Positions 45,520 to 54,361 of a stretch of DNA of 64,000 nucleotides are shown here, one piece after another. Positions within the stretch are counted from its first letter, which is position 1, and the number at the start of each line of letters is the position of its first letter. The position numbers and the translations under genes were made by a program. Under the pieces are notes generated by a model. The model saw only the letters and a list, made by a program, of their open reading frames with translations. It searched no databases and was not told the DNA's origin. Origin of the DNA: Hamadaea flava (GTDB taxonomy: Bacteria; Actinomycetota; Actinomycetes; Mycobacteriales; Micromonosporaceae); NCBI RefSeq assembly GCF_024172085.1, contig NZ_JAMZDZ010000001.1, positions 4,588,001 to 4,652,000 on the forward strand, read 5' to 3'.

Positions 45520-46857
45520 TCAGCCGGCGGTACGCGGGTCCACGCCGGCCGCGGCCAGTTCCAGGATGGCGTAGGTCGACTCGGTGAGGCCGATGATGAG
45601 TACGCCCTCCGGGCCGAACTCCTTCACCTGCGCGGCCTGGTCCGGGATCTTGAGATCCTCGGGCTTGCCGCTGGCCGGGACGTCGTAGCCGACGACCTGG
45701 ATGTCGATCTCGTCGACGCCCGCCTTGATCAGCTCGGCCTTGACGCCCTGCTGCAGACCCTCGCCGTACGCGTCCTTCCGGTACACGATGCTGATCTTGC
45801 GCAGGCCGTCGCGCATGATGACGTCGGCCAGCGCCCGGGACTGGAGTTCGTCCGACGGCGCCGCCCGGAAGAAGAAGCCGCCGTCGTCGATCGCGCTGAG
45901 CGCGGCCGAGGTCGCCGACGGCGCGAACAGGATGACCTTGCGGGACGCAGCCTCGGGGATGAGCTTGGTCGCCACGCCGGAGCTGCTCGGTCCGAAGAAC
46001 ATCTGAGCGCCCTGCGCGATCTGCGCGTCCATGGCGGCCTTGCCCTTGTCGGCGTTGGTGCCGTCGTCACCGTCGAGGAACTGCACCGGCTTGCCCAGTA
46101 CGCCGCCCGCCGCGTTGATCTCCTGGATCGCCAGCTTGGCACCGGCCCGCTTGGGCGGGTTGCTGCCGGAGTTGGTGCCGGTGATCGCGGTCAGCCCGCC
46201 GATGATCAGCGGAGCACCGCTCTCCTTGACCGAGGTCTTCACCGGCGCCGGACCCGGGTCGGTGGACGCGGCCGCCTCGCTGCCCGCCCCGACATACTCC
46301 GTGAGCTGCTTGTTGATCTGGCTGTCCGCGCTGAAGTGCAGCGTCCCGTACGACGTGGTGGACGGCTCGCCCTTGTCCTTGAACCCGGTCTTCACCGTGA
46401 TGCCGACGTAGCGGATGTCGGTGCCCTTGCGGGCCAGCGCCAGACAATCCTCCGGAGTGGAGCAGTCCTTGCCGCCGATCGTCACCCCGTTGACGTAGTT
46501 CTTGACGACGGTCGCGTCGGTCGTCCGGGCCAGCTGCGTCGCCAACGCCATGATGACCATCACGTCGTACGACTCACCGGCGTACGAGTAGTCCTTGAGA
46601 TTGGGGTCGATGGCCCGCAGACGGGCCTTGAACTCCTCGCTGATCGCGGTGAGCGGGGTGGTGCCCTTCATGCCGTCGATGAGGCCGGGCTGCGCCTTGC
46701 CCACCGGCTCGCCGATGGTGTTCTTCATGTTGCCGTCGGCGCCGTAGAACCTGATCGACTGATGGCTGTTCGTCGGCTCGTCCTTCTCGCCGCAGGCGGC
46801 GACGCTCAGCGCCAGCGCGGCACACAGAAACAGTCGGATCCCGGGCGTTGGGCGCAT
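45520..46857 (-). CDS. solute-binding lipoprotein (LivK type) with permuted halves
   Basis: 445-aa lipoprotein (lipobox SVAAC). The order of its parts is unusual. Residues ~35-165 look like the second half of a branched-chain amino acid-binding protein (YGADGNMKNT, GMKGTTPL, YAGESYDVMVIMALA). Residues ~215-445 look like the first half (PLIIGGLTAITG, AGAKLAIQEINAAGGVLGKPV, FFGPSSSG) and end at GVDPRTAG, just where the first part would continue. This suggests circular permutation. No ABC permease lies nearby. Confidence 0.75.
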   Translation of the reverse strand: MRPTPGIRLFLCAALALSVAACGEKDEPTNSHQSIRFYGADGNMKNTIGEPVGKAQPGLIDGMKGTTPLTAISEEFKARLRAIDPNLKDYSYAGESYDVMVIMALATQLARTTDATVVKNYVNGVTIGGKDCSTPEDCLALARKGTDIRYVGITVKTGFKDKGEPSTTSYGTLHFSADSQINKQLTEYVGAGSEAAASTDPGPAPVKTSVKESGAPLIIGGLTAITGTNSGSNPPKRAGAKLAIQEINAAGGVLGKPVQFLDGDDGTNADKGKAAMDAQIAQGAQMFFGPSSSGVATKLIPEAASRKVILFAPSATSAALSAIDDGGFFFRAAPSDELQSRALADVIMRDGLRKISIVYRKDAYGEGLQQGVKAELIKAGVDEIDIQVVGYDVPASGKPEDLKIPDQAAQVKEFGPEGVLIIGLTESTYAILELAAAGVDPRTAG

Positions 46858-46982
46858 GAGGGGTCGCCTTCCTGAACGATCAACTCGCCCCGGAGACTAG
46901 CGCGCTCCGGGTTCTGTCGGGAAGTGGTCATCAAAGTTGTGCCTGACCGGTTGCGTTGACATCGCGTCGTACGCTCCCAATC

Positions 46983-47372
46983 GTGACCGCCGATCCCCAC
47001 CGCGTCTTCGAGGACGCGGCGCTGCTGCTCGACCAAGCTCTGGCGGGCGACCGGGCGGCGGCGGTCGAAACCGTCGGCACCGTAGTCGGTGGCCAGGGCA
47101 TTTCCGGCGCGCTCGGGGTGGCCTGGTGTCTCGCCGGCACGATCACCGGCGACGGGAACCCGTCGGGCCTGTGGTCCCTCGACTTCCCCGAGATCGACGA
47201 GGCTCAGTATGACGCACGCTGGGTCGCCCGGTTCATCAGCGCGTACCTGAACGAGGACGAGCCGACGGCCCAGGCGCTGGTCGGCGCGGCCCAGGAAGAC
47301 GGGCGGCTGGAGGACTGCCTGCTCACCCTCGCCGGATCGACGGTGGCCACGCTGCATCATCGCGAGCACTGA
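46983..47372 (+). CDS. hypothetical protein
   Basis: 129-aa helical, acidic protein beginning MTADPHRVFEDAALLLDQAL. No family recognised. The start is GTG at 46983, perhaps leaderless, with TACGCT at -10 distance; a longer reading from 46956 is possible. It precedes the toxin-antitoxin pair by 27 nt in the same direction and could share its message. Confidence 0.6.
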   Translation: MTADPHRVFEDAALLLDQALAGDRAAAVETVGTVVGGQGISGALGVAWCLAGTITGDGNPSGLWSLDFPEIDEAQYDARWVARFISAYLNEDEPTAQALVGAAQEDGRLEDCLLTLAGSTVATLHHREH

Positions 47373-47399
47373 AGCGGCCGACGTGTCATCATTTCGGGC

Positions 47400-47636
47400 A
47401 TGTCGCAGGTGAACCTGATGACCTCACTGCCCGAACACGCGCTGGACGTCCTGCGCGACCGAGCCCGCCACGACGGCGTACCGCTCGGAGAGTGGCTCGC
47501 CCGCGCGATCTACGACAAGGCGACCCGCGACAGCGGCGCCGACCCGGCCCGCAAGGACGCCGCCCGACGCCGACGCTTCATCGCCGACACCGAAGCCGAC
47601 CGACTCCGCCACTTCCGCCAGGTCGAATCCGCGTGA
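47400..47636 (+). CDS. type II antitoxin, ribbon-helix-helix type
   Basis: 78-aa protein. The N-terminus (VNLMTSLPEHALDVLRDRARHDGVPLGEWLARAI) is a ribbon-helix-helix DNA-binding domain; the basic/charged C-terminal tail should bind the toxin. The stop overlaps the toxin GTG by 4 nt, the usual antitoxin-toxin arrangement, and it probably represses its own operon. Confidence 0.72.
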   Translation: MSQVNLMTSLPEHALDVLRDRARHDGVPLGEWLARAIYDKATRDSGADPARKDAARRRRFIADTEADRLRHFRQVESA

Positions 47637-47935
47637 ACCGGGGCGTGGTGTGGGACTACTCGCCCGCCTCCGGACCATCCGTACGCGTCGTGGTGCTCTC
47701 CAACGAGATCCACAACTCGGTCTCCTGGCCGGTGTGCGCGTACCTGACGAGACGGGCGACGCCGCTGGTGCCCACGATGGTCCCGCTCGCCGATCCCGAT
47801 CCTGTGGGCGGCGCGGTCGACCTCGCGACTCTCGGCACGATCAACCCGGATCGCCTCTCCGGACCGGTCGGGATGCTCACCGGGGCGAGTCTGGCTCGAA
47901 TCGGCGAGGCGGTTCGAGCGCTCTTCGGCCTCTAG
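47633..47935 (+). CDS. MazF/PemK-like toxin
   Basis: 100-aa protein. RGVVWDYSPASGPSVRVVVLSNEIHNS, then PVCAYLTRR, matches the start and core strands of the MazF/PemK/CcdB-like fold, whose members are mostly mRNA endonucleases. The start is GTG at 47633, overlapping the antitoxin stop (GTGA). Catalytic activity cannot be judged by eye since the fold tolerates wide change. Confidence 0.7.
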   Translation: MNRGVVWDYSPASGPSVRVVVLSNEIHNSVSWPVCAYLTRRATPLVPTMVPLADPDPVGGAVDLATLGTINPDRLSGPVGMLTGASLARIGEAVRALFGL

Positions 47936-48003
47936 CCGGCTCGGCGATCTGCCCTATAGAAACGCGAAATGACCAGGCCCGAAGCCTGGTCATTGAGGGG
48001 AAG

Positions 48004-48077
48004 TGGCCAGGGGCGGGGTCGAACCGCCGACCTTCCGATTTTCAGTCGGACGCTCGTACCAACTGAGCTACCTGGCC
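48004..48077 (-). tRNA. tRNA-Phe (GAA)
   Basis: Minus-strand cloverleaf: acceptor GGCCAGG pairs with CCTGGCC before the discriminator A, anticodon loop CTGAAAA with anticodon GAA, and T-arm GGTTCGACC. CCA is not encoded. Confidence 0.95.
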
Positions 48078-48122
48078 GTTCAACACGAACGCCGCGCACA
48101 CTACGCGCGGCGTCAGCGCTGG

Positions 48123-48196
48123 CGGTCCTGACGGGACTTGAACCCGCGACCTCCGCCTTGACAGGGCGGCGAGCACTCCAACTGCTCCACAGGACC
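48123..48196 (-). tRNA. tRNA-Asp (GTC)
   Basis: Minus-strand cloverleaf with acceptor GGTCCTG pairing CAGGACC, discriminator G, anticodon GTC in CCTGTCAAGG, and T-arm GGGTTCAAGTCCC. It lies between tRNA-Phe and tRNA-Glu. Confidence 0.95.
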
Positions 48197-48229
48197 TTGC
48201 TTCGGGAGACTGTACCAGTCTCCCTTCCG

Positions 48230-48302
48230 TGCCCCCAACGGGATTCGAACCCGTGCTACCGCCTTGAAAGGGCGGCGTCCTAGGCCGCTAGACGATGAGG
48301 GC
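48230..48302 (-). tRNA. tRNA-Glu (TTC)
   Basis: Minus-strand cloverleaf: acceptor GCCCTCA pairs with TGGGGGC (one T-G wobble), discriminator A, anticodon TTC in CCTTTCAAGG, T-arm GGGTTCGAATCCC. First transcribed of the three-tRNA cluster. Confidence 0.95.
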
Positions 48303-48452
48303 GGCCGAACCATCATCGCACATTGCGACTCAGGCTGTTTTGCTCCCATCCGGCCCCGCCGGAGGCTTGCAAAGCATATGCGATGCCCTCCCGGCCCGCC
48401 AAATCGACCTACCACTAAGCGTCGACCGGGCGGACCGTGGCGTACGCACAGG

Positions 48453-49436
48453 TCAAGCCGTGCCTGGTGGAAGCGCTTGGAGAACGAACTTTGCTTTCAG
48501 CGCGGGCAGGATCTGATGAAGGGCCGAGTTGGTCTGGCTCCGATCGCCGCCGCCGTCGTGCATGAGCACGATCGAGCCCGGCGAAGTGTGACCGACGACA
48601 CGGCTGACGATCTGGGCCACGCCGGGACTCTTCCAGTCCCAGGGGTCGACGCCCCAGCCGAGCGGGACCTTGCCCATCTCCTTGAGCAGCTTCACCTCGC
48701 CGGCCGTCCACTCGCCGCCCGGTTGACGGAAGTAGCGAATGGGCACGCCGGGGACGACGGCGTGGATCGCCGCGTCCGTACGCGCGATGTCCGCCTTGAT
48801 CTGAACATCCGTGCGGTGGCCGAGGCGCAGGTCGTGCGACCAGCTGTGGTTGCACAGGGTGTGGCCCTCCGCCACCATCCGGCGTACGAGCGCGGCGTTG
48901 GCCTTCACCTGGCGTCCGATCAGGCAGAACGTCGCTTTGATCCCGGCCGCCTTCAGTTGGTCGAGCACCTTCGGCGTCCACGTCGGCTGTGGGCCGTCGT
49001 CGAAGGTCAGCGCGACCGTGAGATTCCCCGTCCGGCTCATCACGGAACCCTTCGGCGGCTTCGACTCGTCCACTTTCCGCGCCGGCACCGTGGTCGGCGA
49101 CGGAGACGGCTTCGGCGACGCGGACGGGCTGGCCGAGGCCGACGGCGCGGCGGTCGCCGACACGTTCGCGTCCGGCTTCGACGGACCCGACAGGCAACTG
49201 CCCAAGGCCGCGACCCCGAGGATCGCGACGAACCCGGCGCTGGCCACCGACCGGCGGGCCCGCGACGAAAGCACGCTCGACCCGCGAGACCACGCTCGCA
49301 GTCGGCGCAATTGATTCACCAGCCACGGTCCGAACGCCGCCGACGCTCGAATCAGCAGCCGGCCGACCGCTTTGAGCAGGCGCGATAGGCCCGCACCGGT
49401 TCGACCCGCCAGTTCACGGGCACGGGGCACCGGCAT
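48453..49436 (-). CDS. polysaccharide deacetylase (NodB domain), membrane-anchored
   Basis: 327-aa exported enzyme that removes N- or O-acetyl groups from a cell-wall or extracellular polysaccharide. NodB motifs: metal-binding TFDDGP, NHSWSHD, RQPGGEW and LMHDGG. A long basic N-terminal region (~65 residues) precedes a membrane helix ending LGSC, which could be a lipobox or simple anchor; then a Ser/Pro linker. GGGGAGGG precedes the ATG at 49436; a longer start at 49505 is less likely. Confidence 0.88.
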   Translation of the reverse strand: MPVPRARELAGRTGAGLSRLLKAVGRLLIRASAAFGPWLVNQLRRLRAWSRGSSVLSSRARRSVASAGFVAILGVAALGSCLSGPSKPDANVSATAAPSASASPSASPKPSPSPTTVPARKVDESKPPKGSVMSRTGNLTVALTFDDGPQPTWTPKVLDQLKAAGIKATFCLIGRQVKANAALVRRMVAEGHTLCNHSWSHDLRLGHRTDVQIKADIARTDAAIHAVVPGVPIRYFRQPGGEWTAGEVKLLKEMGKVPLGWGVDPWDWKSPGVAQIVSRVVGHTSPGSIVLMHDGGGDRSQTNSALHQILPALKAKFVLQALPPGTA

Positions 49437-49596
49437 GCTTCCCTCCCCAGGACGGCTGCCGGCGTACCGGGGGCGGTATCCCTCACGCGGTTCCCCGCAG
49501 ACCACCGAGAGGGCCGCCAGCAGTCACAAGCGCCCAGCCTTCCATGGCCGGGCCGAGTTCGCGAGTCCGACTCGCGAGATCGATCACGATACCGGG

Positions 49597-49711
49597 GGAT
49601 TGATCAGGGCGGCCCGGACACGACACACCGGTCGAGCACGACCACTAGTTCATGATCACGCGGAAAGCGAGCGAGCGCGCGGAAAGCGAGCGAGCGGGGA
49701 GCGAGCGAGCG
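49597..49711. repeat. family B repeat copy 2 and GCGAGCGA tract
   Basis: 49597-49662 matches 21490-21556 (TTGATCAGG, CCGGACACG, AGTTCATGATC shared in order). It is followed directly by short repeats GGAAAGCGAGCGAGCG and related GAGCGAGCG units (49661-49710), reaching the 3' end of idi. It lies in the 275 bp between idi and the deacetylase gene, which otherwise holds nothing evident. Confidence 0.6.
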
Positions 49712-50254
49712 TCAGCGCAGGGCGAGCGAGGTGACGCCGGCCAGCCAGGGCGAGTAGTGCGATGGATTCGCGGCCATCGCCGTACGCAGGTCACTTGGGT
49801 CGACCCAGCGGACGGCGGCGACTTCGGCCGGATCAGGCCGCAGGGTGAGCAGATCCGCGTCGACGATGCCGAGGAGCACGTGGTCGTACTCGTGCTCGAC
49901 GAGGCCGCTGTCCGGGTCGTCGGCCCGGTAGAGGTGGACGCCGACTTCGGTCAGGCTGAGGTCGTCGAGCACGCCGAGTTCTTCGGCCAGCCGGGTCAGC
50001 GCCGCCTCGACCACGGTGGTGCCGGGCGACGGGTGCCCACAGCAGGCGTTCGCCCAGCGCAGGGGGAAGCGGGTCTTCACGGCGGCCCGCTGTTGCAGGA
50101 GGAGGCGGCCGGAGGTGTCGAGCAGGTGCACGGAGAACGCCCGGTGCAGCCGCCCGGGGGCGGTGTGGGCGTCGGCGACGGTCGCCGAGCCGGTCGGCTC
50201 ACCGGTCGGGGAGACCAGCTCCACCAGCAGTGATTCTCGAACGGAAGAGGTCAT
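49712..50254 (-). CDS. idi: isopentenyl-diphosphate isomerase, type I
   Basis: 180-aa Nudix-fold enzyme that interconverts IPP and DMAPP for isoprenoid synthesis. Catalytic segments are WANACCGHPSPG (Cys) and GLVEHEYDHVLLG (Glu), with AALTRLAEELGV as the Nudix-like helix. Its ATG overlaps the crtI stop by 4 nt, so the gene supplies precursor to the carotenoid pathway. Confidence 0.95.
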   Translation of the reverse strand: MTSSVRESLLVELVSPTGEPTGSATVADAHTAPGRLHRAFSVHLLDTSGRLLLQQRAAVKTRFPLRWANACCGHPSPGTTVVEAALTRLAEELGVLDDLSLTEVGVHLYRADDPDSGLVEHEYDHVLLGIVDADLLTLRPDPAEVAAVRWVDPSDLRTAMAANPSHYSPWLAGVTSLALR

Positions 50255-51738
50255 GCCAGGTCTCCTGTGATCCGGCGGGCGGCGAGCTTGCCCGAGATGA
50301 GAACCATCGGTACGCCCACGCCCGGCTGGGTCCCACTGCCCGTGAACACCACGTTGGACAGGCCGGGATGCAGGTTGCCGGGCCGGAACGGACCGGTCTG
50401 CGCGAACGTGTGGGCGTACGAGAACGGACTGCCGGCGACGTGGCCCTCCCGGGCCCAGTCCGCCGGGGTCACCACGTGCGAGACCTCGAGGTCCAGGCCG
50501 AGGTCGTAGTAGCCGCGCTCCTCCAGCGTCGCCATCAGCTCACCGGCGTACCGGCGGCTCATCGCGGTCGTCCAGGTGACGGGGGCCACCGTGAGGTTGG
50601 GCACAGGGGCCAGCACGTAGTAGGTCTGCCGGCCCGGTGGCGCGGCGGTGTCGTCGGTCTTCGTCGGGTTCGTGACGAGCAACGAGGGGTCGGTCATCAG
50701 TTCCCCGCGGTCGATGACCTCCTCGAACGTACGCTCCCAGGCCCGCCCGAAATGCAGGTTGTGGTGGGCGATTCCGGCGTACCGGGCGCGCGCGCCGAGG
50801 TGCAGGACGACGCAGCTGGGACTCGGCCGCAGCCGCTCCAGCCGGGCCGGGGCCGGCGTGGGGAGCAGTGAGAACGCGGCGGCCAGGTCCGGGTTCAGCA
50901 CGACGACGTCGGCCGGTATGCGTTCCCCGTCGACGGTGTGCACCGCGACCGCCCGGTCGCCGCGCGTCTCCACTCCGGACACGATGGTGTCGTAGCGGAA
51001 GGTGACGCCGTGCTTGACCGCGACGTCGGCCAGCGCCTGCGGCACGGCCTGCATACCACCGCGCGGGTGGTAGACCCCCGCCACGGTGTCCAGGTAGGAG
51101 ATCACCGCGTACAGGGCGAGGGCGTGATCGGGGGCCAGCCCGGCGTAGAGCGCCTGGAACGAGAAGATCCGCCGGGTTCGGGGGTCGCTGAAGAACTGGG
51201 AGATCTTCGGCCCGAGCCGGCGGAACCCTCCGGTCAGCGCGAGCTTGATCAGATTGGCCGTGAGCAGGTCGCGTGGCCCGTCCAGGTTCTTGTCGATGAA
51301 GTCCTGGCGTTCGAGCCGCCACAGCCGCTCGGCCCAGGCCACGAACCGGCGGTAGCCCGCGGCCTCCCGGGCGCCGCACAGCTCGGCGACGGCCTGCTCC
51401 ATCCGATCGGAGTCGGCCGTGACGTCCAGGGTGCTGCCGTCCGGATAGTGCGCCCGGTACGCCGGGTCCAGCCGGATCAGGTCGAGCCAGTCGTCCAGGT
51501 CCTCCCCGACCGCCGCCATCGGCTCGGCGAGCAGGTCGGGCGCGGTCAGGACGGTCGGCCCGAGGTCGAAGCGATAGCCGTCCAGCTCCAGCCGACCGGC
51601 CCGGCCGCCGGGGATGCCGGCCCGCTCGATCACGGTGACGTCCCGGCCGGCGCCGGCCAGGTGCAAGGCGCAGGCCAGCCCGCCGAGGCCCGCCCCGACG
51701 ACTATGACCCGATTTGTCTGACCGGAGATGGTTCGCAC
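50251..51738 (-). CDS. crtI: phytoene desaturase CrtI
   Basis: 495-aa FAD enzyme that desaturates phytoene, usually to lycopene. An N-terminal Rossmann VVGAGLGGLACALHLAGAG and the C-terminal SGTQPGVGVPMVLISGK mark the CrtI family. The start is GTG at 51738 (MRTISGQTNRVIVVGAGL), perhaps leaderless with TATTCG at -10; a start at 51777 is possible. It is divergent from crtB with a shared 94-bp promoter region. A related diapophytoene or ketolase role cannot be fully excluded. Confidence 0.9.
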   Translation of the reverse strand: MRTISGQTNRVIVVGAGLGGLACALHLAGAGRDVTVIERAGIPGGRAGRLELDGYRFDLGPTVLTAPDLLAEPMAAVGEDLDDWLDLIRLDPAYRAHYPDGSTLDVTADSDRMEQAVAELCGAREAAGYRRFVAWAERLWRLERQDFIDKNLDGPRDLLTANLIKLALTGGFRRLGPKISQFFSDPRTRRIFSFQALYAGLAPDHALALYAVISYLDTVAGVYHPRGGMQAVPQALADVAVKHGVTFRYDTIVSGVETRGDRAVAVHTVDGERIPADVVVLNPDLAAAFSLLPTPAPARLERLRPSPSCVVLHLGARARYAGIAHHNLHFGRAWERTFEEVIDRGELMTDPSLLVTNPTKTDDTAAPPGRQTYYVLAPVPNLTVAPVTWTTAMSRRYAGELMATLEERGYYDLGLDLEVSHVVTPADWAREGHVAGSPFSYAHTFAQTGPFRPGNLHPGLSNVVFTGSGTQPGVGVPMVLISGKLAARRITGDLA

Positions 51739-51832
51739 GTTTCGAATAGTCGCACGCGGCTCCCGGCGAACCCGCACCGGCAGGCCCCGTACCCTTGCGT
51801 TCTGGTGATTATCCGACAGAGCTGGGAGACGG

Positions 51833-52717
51833 GTGAACGAGCAGGTCGCGGCGGCGTACCAGCGATGCCGGGAACTCCATCGCCGCCATGGTCGCAGCTA
51901 CTACCTGGCGACCCGTCTGCTGCCCGCCGCGTCCAGGCGGCACGTGCACGCGCTCTACGGCTTCACGCGTACCGCTGACGACATGGTCGACACTCCCGGC
52001 CGGGAGCATCCCGCGGAGGCCCTGGCCCACCTGCGTGATCGCCTGCACGCGGGGCTCGCGGACCCGGCGGCGGTGGCCGGCGACCCGATCCTGCCGGCCG
52101 TCGTGCGGACCGTGCGCGAGCTGGATCTTGACGTCGCGGACCTGGACCGGTTCGTCGCGAGTATGGCGATGGATCTCACGATCACCCGCTACGAGACCTA
52201 CGACGACCTGCTCGTCTACATGGATGGATCGGCGGCGGTGATCGGCACGATGCTGCTGCCGATCCTCGCCCCCGCCGATCGGGCCGCCGCCCGCGAACCC
52301 GCGCGCCAGCTCGGCCTGGCCTTCCAGCTCACCAACTTCATCCGCGACATCGCGGAGGACCTCGGTCGCGGTCGCGTCTATCTTCCGCAGGCGGACCTGC
52401 GGGAACACGGCGTCCGCGTCGAAGATCTCCAGGCGGCCACCGCCGGGCGCGCGCTGCGTGCGGCCGGTCCCGCCACGGAGTCCATTCGCTCCCTCATCGG
52501 GTACGCCATGAGCCGTGCCCGGATCCACTACGCGGCAGCGCAGCCGGGCATCGACCTGCTGCCACCGGCGTCGGCCCGCTGCGTGCGAGTGGCGCACCGG
52601 GTCTACGGCGCGATCCTCGACGAGGTGGAAGCGCGCGGCCGGGACGTGTTCGGCGAGCGCGTCGTCGTCCCCCCGGTACGCCGCATCCGCCTGGCGCTCA
52701 GCGCCCTACGACGATGA
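51833..52717 (+). CDS. crtB: phytoene synthase CrtB
   Basis: 294-aa squalene/phytoene synthase family enzyme that condenses two GGPP into phytoene. The two Asp-rich metal-binding motifs are DDMVD (about 44-48) and DIAEDLGRGR; YLATRLLPAASRRHVHALYGF and FQLTNFIRDI are typical. The start is GTG at 51833 behind GGGAGA. No crtE (GGPP synthase) is in view. A 14-bp tandem repeat begins at its stop codon. Confidence 0.92.
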   Translation: MNEQVAAAYQRCRELHRRHGRSYYLATRLLPAASRRHVHALYGFTRTADDMVDTPGREHPAEALAHLRDRLHAGLADPAAVAGDPILPAVVRTVRELDLDVADLDRFVASMAMDLTITRYETYDDLLVYMDGSAAVIGTMLLPILAPADRAAAREPARQLGLAFQLTNFIRDIAEDLGRGRVYLPQADLREHGVRVEDLQAATAGRALRAAGPATESIRSLIGYAMSRARIHYAAAQPGIDLLPPASARCVRVAHRVYGAILDEVEARGRDVFGERVVVPPVRRIRLALSALRR

Positions 52718-52784
52718 CTTCACGCCGGTGACATCACGCCGGTGACTTCACGCCGGTGACTTCACGCCGGTGACTTCACGGCGC
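52715..52784. repeat. 14-bp tandem repeat, five copies
   Basis: TGACTTCACGCCGG repeats at 52715, 52729 (TGACATCACGCCGG), 52743, 52757 and, altered, 52771 (TGACTTCACGGCGC). It starts at the crtB stop and runs into the end of the convergent reductase gene. Slippage-type minisatellite. Confidence 0.9.
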
Positions 52785-53322
52785 TGACGAGTGCCACGAA
52801 GTCGGTGATCGACTGCCGCATCCGCTTGGCCTGCTTCGGATCGACGAGGAGACCGCCCGCAGTGAACGCGGTGTCGGCCTGCGCGACCGAGATCATCTCG
52901 GGAAACATCCGCGCGCCGAGATGCTCCAGCGGTACGCGCAACGCCCATAGCCCGCGATTGCCGCCGGTCAACCGGGGCGAGGCGCTCATGAGCAGACCGT
53001 GATGCCCCCAGAACGGCTGTGGCTTCAAGCGCGACACCCAGTCGACGAGGTTCTTGACCGTTCCGGGAACGCTGGCGTTGTACTCCGGGCTGACCAGCAC
53101 AAACGCGTCCACCGACCGCAACCGCTCGGCGAATCGCCGTGCCCCGTCCGGTACGCCCTGGCCGTCCTCGGCACCGGCGTCGTACCCGGGCACCTGGAAT
53201 TCGGCGTACGCCGCGAGGTCGACGTCGACGCCACCCTCCCGGAGCACCGAGGCGGCCAACTCGGCCAGCGTCACGTTGAACGACCCCGGGCGCAGCGAGG
53301 CGCCCATCACCAAGAAGCGCAC
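52762..53322 (-). CDS. NADPH-dependent FMN reductase-like flavoprotein
   Basis: 186-aa flavodoxin-fold protein starting MRFLVMGASLRPGSFN (phosphate-binding loop) with the flavin-contact motif SPEYNASVPGTVKNLVDW. Members reduce FMN, quinones or azo dyes with NAD(P)H. The C-terminus (VSAVKSPA) is encoded partly by the 14-bp repeat. It is convergent with crtB; no functional link is evident. Confidence 0.85.
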   Translation of the reverse strand: MRFLVMGASLRPGSFNVTLAELAASVLREGGVDVDLAAYAEFQVPGYDAGAEDGQGVPDGARRFAERLRSVDAFVLVSPEYNASVPGTVKNLVDWVSRLKPQPFWGHHGLLMSASPRLTGGNRGLWALRVPLEHLGARMFPEMISVAQADTAFTAGGLLVDPKQAKRMRQSITDFVALVSAVKSPA

Positions 53323-53443
53323 CGCCTGATCCTGTCATCTCGCTCCAGGCGACCGGCGAAACCGGGGGGTGGGGCGTTCGACCGATGATTCAGGTGGGAC
53401 CGAATCAATACCGGCAGCCTTACGGCCCGTCGAAACTTGGCTC

Positions 53444-54243
53444 ATGACTCACGCCGAACTGTTCCGTTCCCTCCACGTTCCCGGCCGCCCGCTCGTCCTC
53501 GCCAATGCCTGGGACGCCGCCAGCGCCGCCCTGGTGGCCGCCGCCGGTGCGCCGGCCGTCGCCACCACGAGCGCCGGGGTCGCCTGGAGTCTCGGCGTGC
53601 CCGACGGCGACGTGCTCGCCCGCGAGCAGGCGGTCGAGCTGATCGCGCGGATCGTCCGGGCGGTGGGCGTACCGGTGACCGCCGACATCGAGTCCGGCTT
53701 CGGCGCCACCCCGGACGAGGTCGCCGAAACGGTCCGCGCGGTCGTCGCGGCGGGCGCGGCCGGCATCAACATCGAGGACAATTCCCACGGCGGCCCGGCC
53801 GTGCTCCGCCCCGTCGCCGAGCAGGCCGAACGACTGGCGGCAGTACGCGACGCCGCCGCGGACTCGGGGCTCTTCGTCAACGCCCGGATCGACACATACC
53901 TGGCCGGTGCCGGTGGGCTGGACGAGACGGTGGAACGTGCGATCGCGTACCTGGCGGCCGGGGCCGATGGCGTCTTCGTGCCGGGTGTCGCCGACCCCGC
54001 GACGTGAAGGAACTCGTGGCCGCCATTCCGGCGCCGGTGAACATCCTCGTCGGCCCCGGTTCCCCGACCGTCGCCGAACTGGCCGACCTGGGCGTGGCCC
54101 GCGCCAGCCTCGGATCGTCTATCGCGCAGGCCGCGTACGCCCTGGTGCGCCGGGCCGCCGAGGAGGCGTACGCCCACGGCACCTACGAGTCCGTTGTGGA
54201 CGCCGTCGACTACGGGACCCTGAACGGGCTTCTGCGGCGCTGA
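53444..54243 (+). pseudogene. isocitrate lyase/PEP phosphomutase family gene, frameshifted
   Basis: The reading starting MTHAELFRSLHVPGRPLVLAN runs to GVADPAT and stops at 54007. The continuation (DVKELVAAIPAPVNILVGPG, then VDAVDYGTLNGLLRR to 54243) is in another frame. Adding one G in CCCGCGACG near 53999 would restore one ~266-aa protein of the isocitrate lyase/phosphoenolpyruvate mutase superfamily, with SGFGATPDEVAETVRAVVAAGA and INIEDNSHGG intact. Either a recent pseudogene or a sequencing error. Confidence 0.8.
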
Positions 54244-54361
54244 ATGGCGGCTCACCTGGGAGAAGCTCGACTAGGGCCTGTCGGGCCACAGTGGAGGCCC
54301 CGCTGTGGTATGACAAACCGGACATCCGCACTGGATCGACATCTCACCCAGGGAGCCCGAA

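Noticed and set aside
48264-49388. Long plus-strand frame opposite the deacetylase
   Set aside because: It starts within the tRNA-Glu gene and runs antisense to NodB motifs; shadow frame.
52715-52784. Possible CRISPR-like array
   Set aside because: The 14-bp units are joined directly with no spacers; it is a tandem minisatellite.
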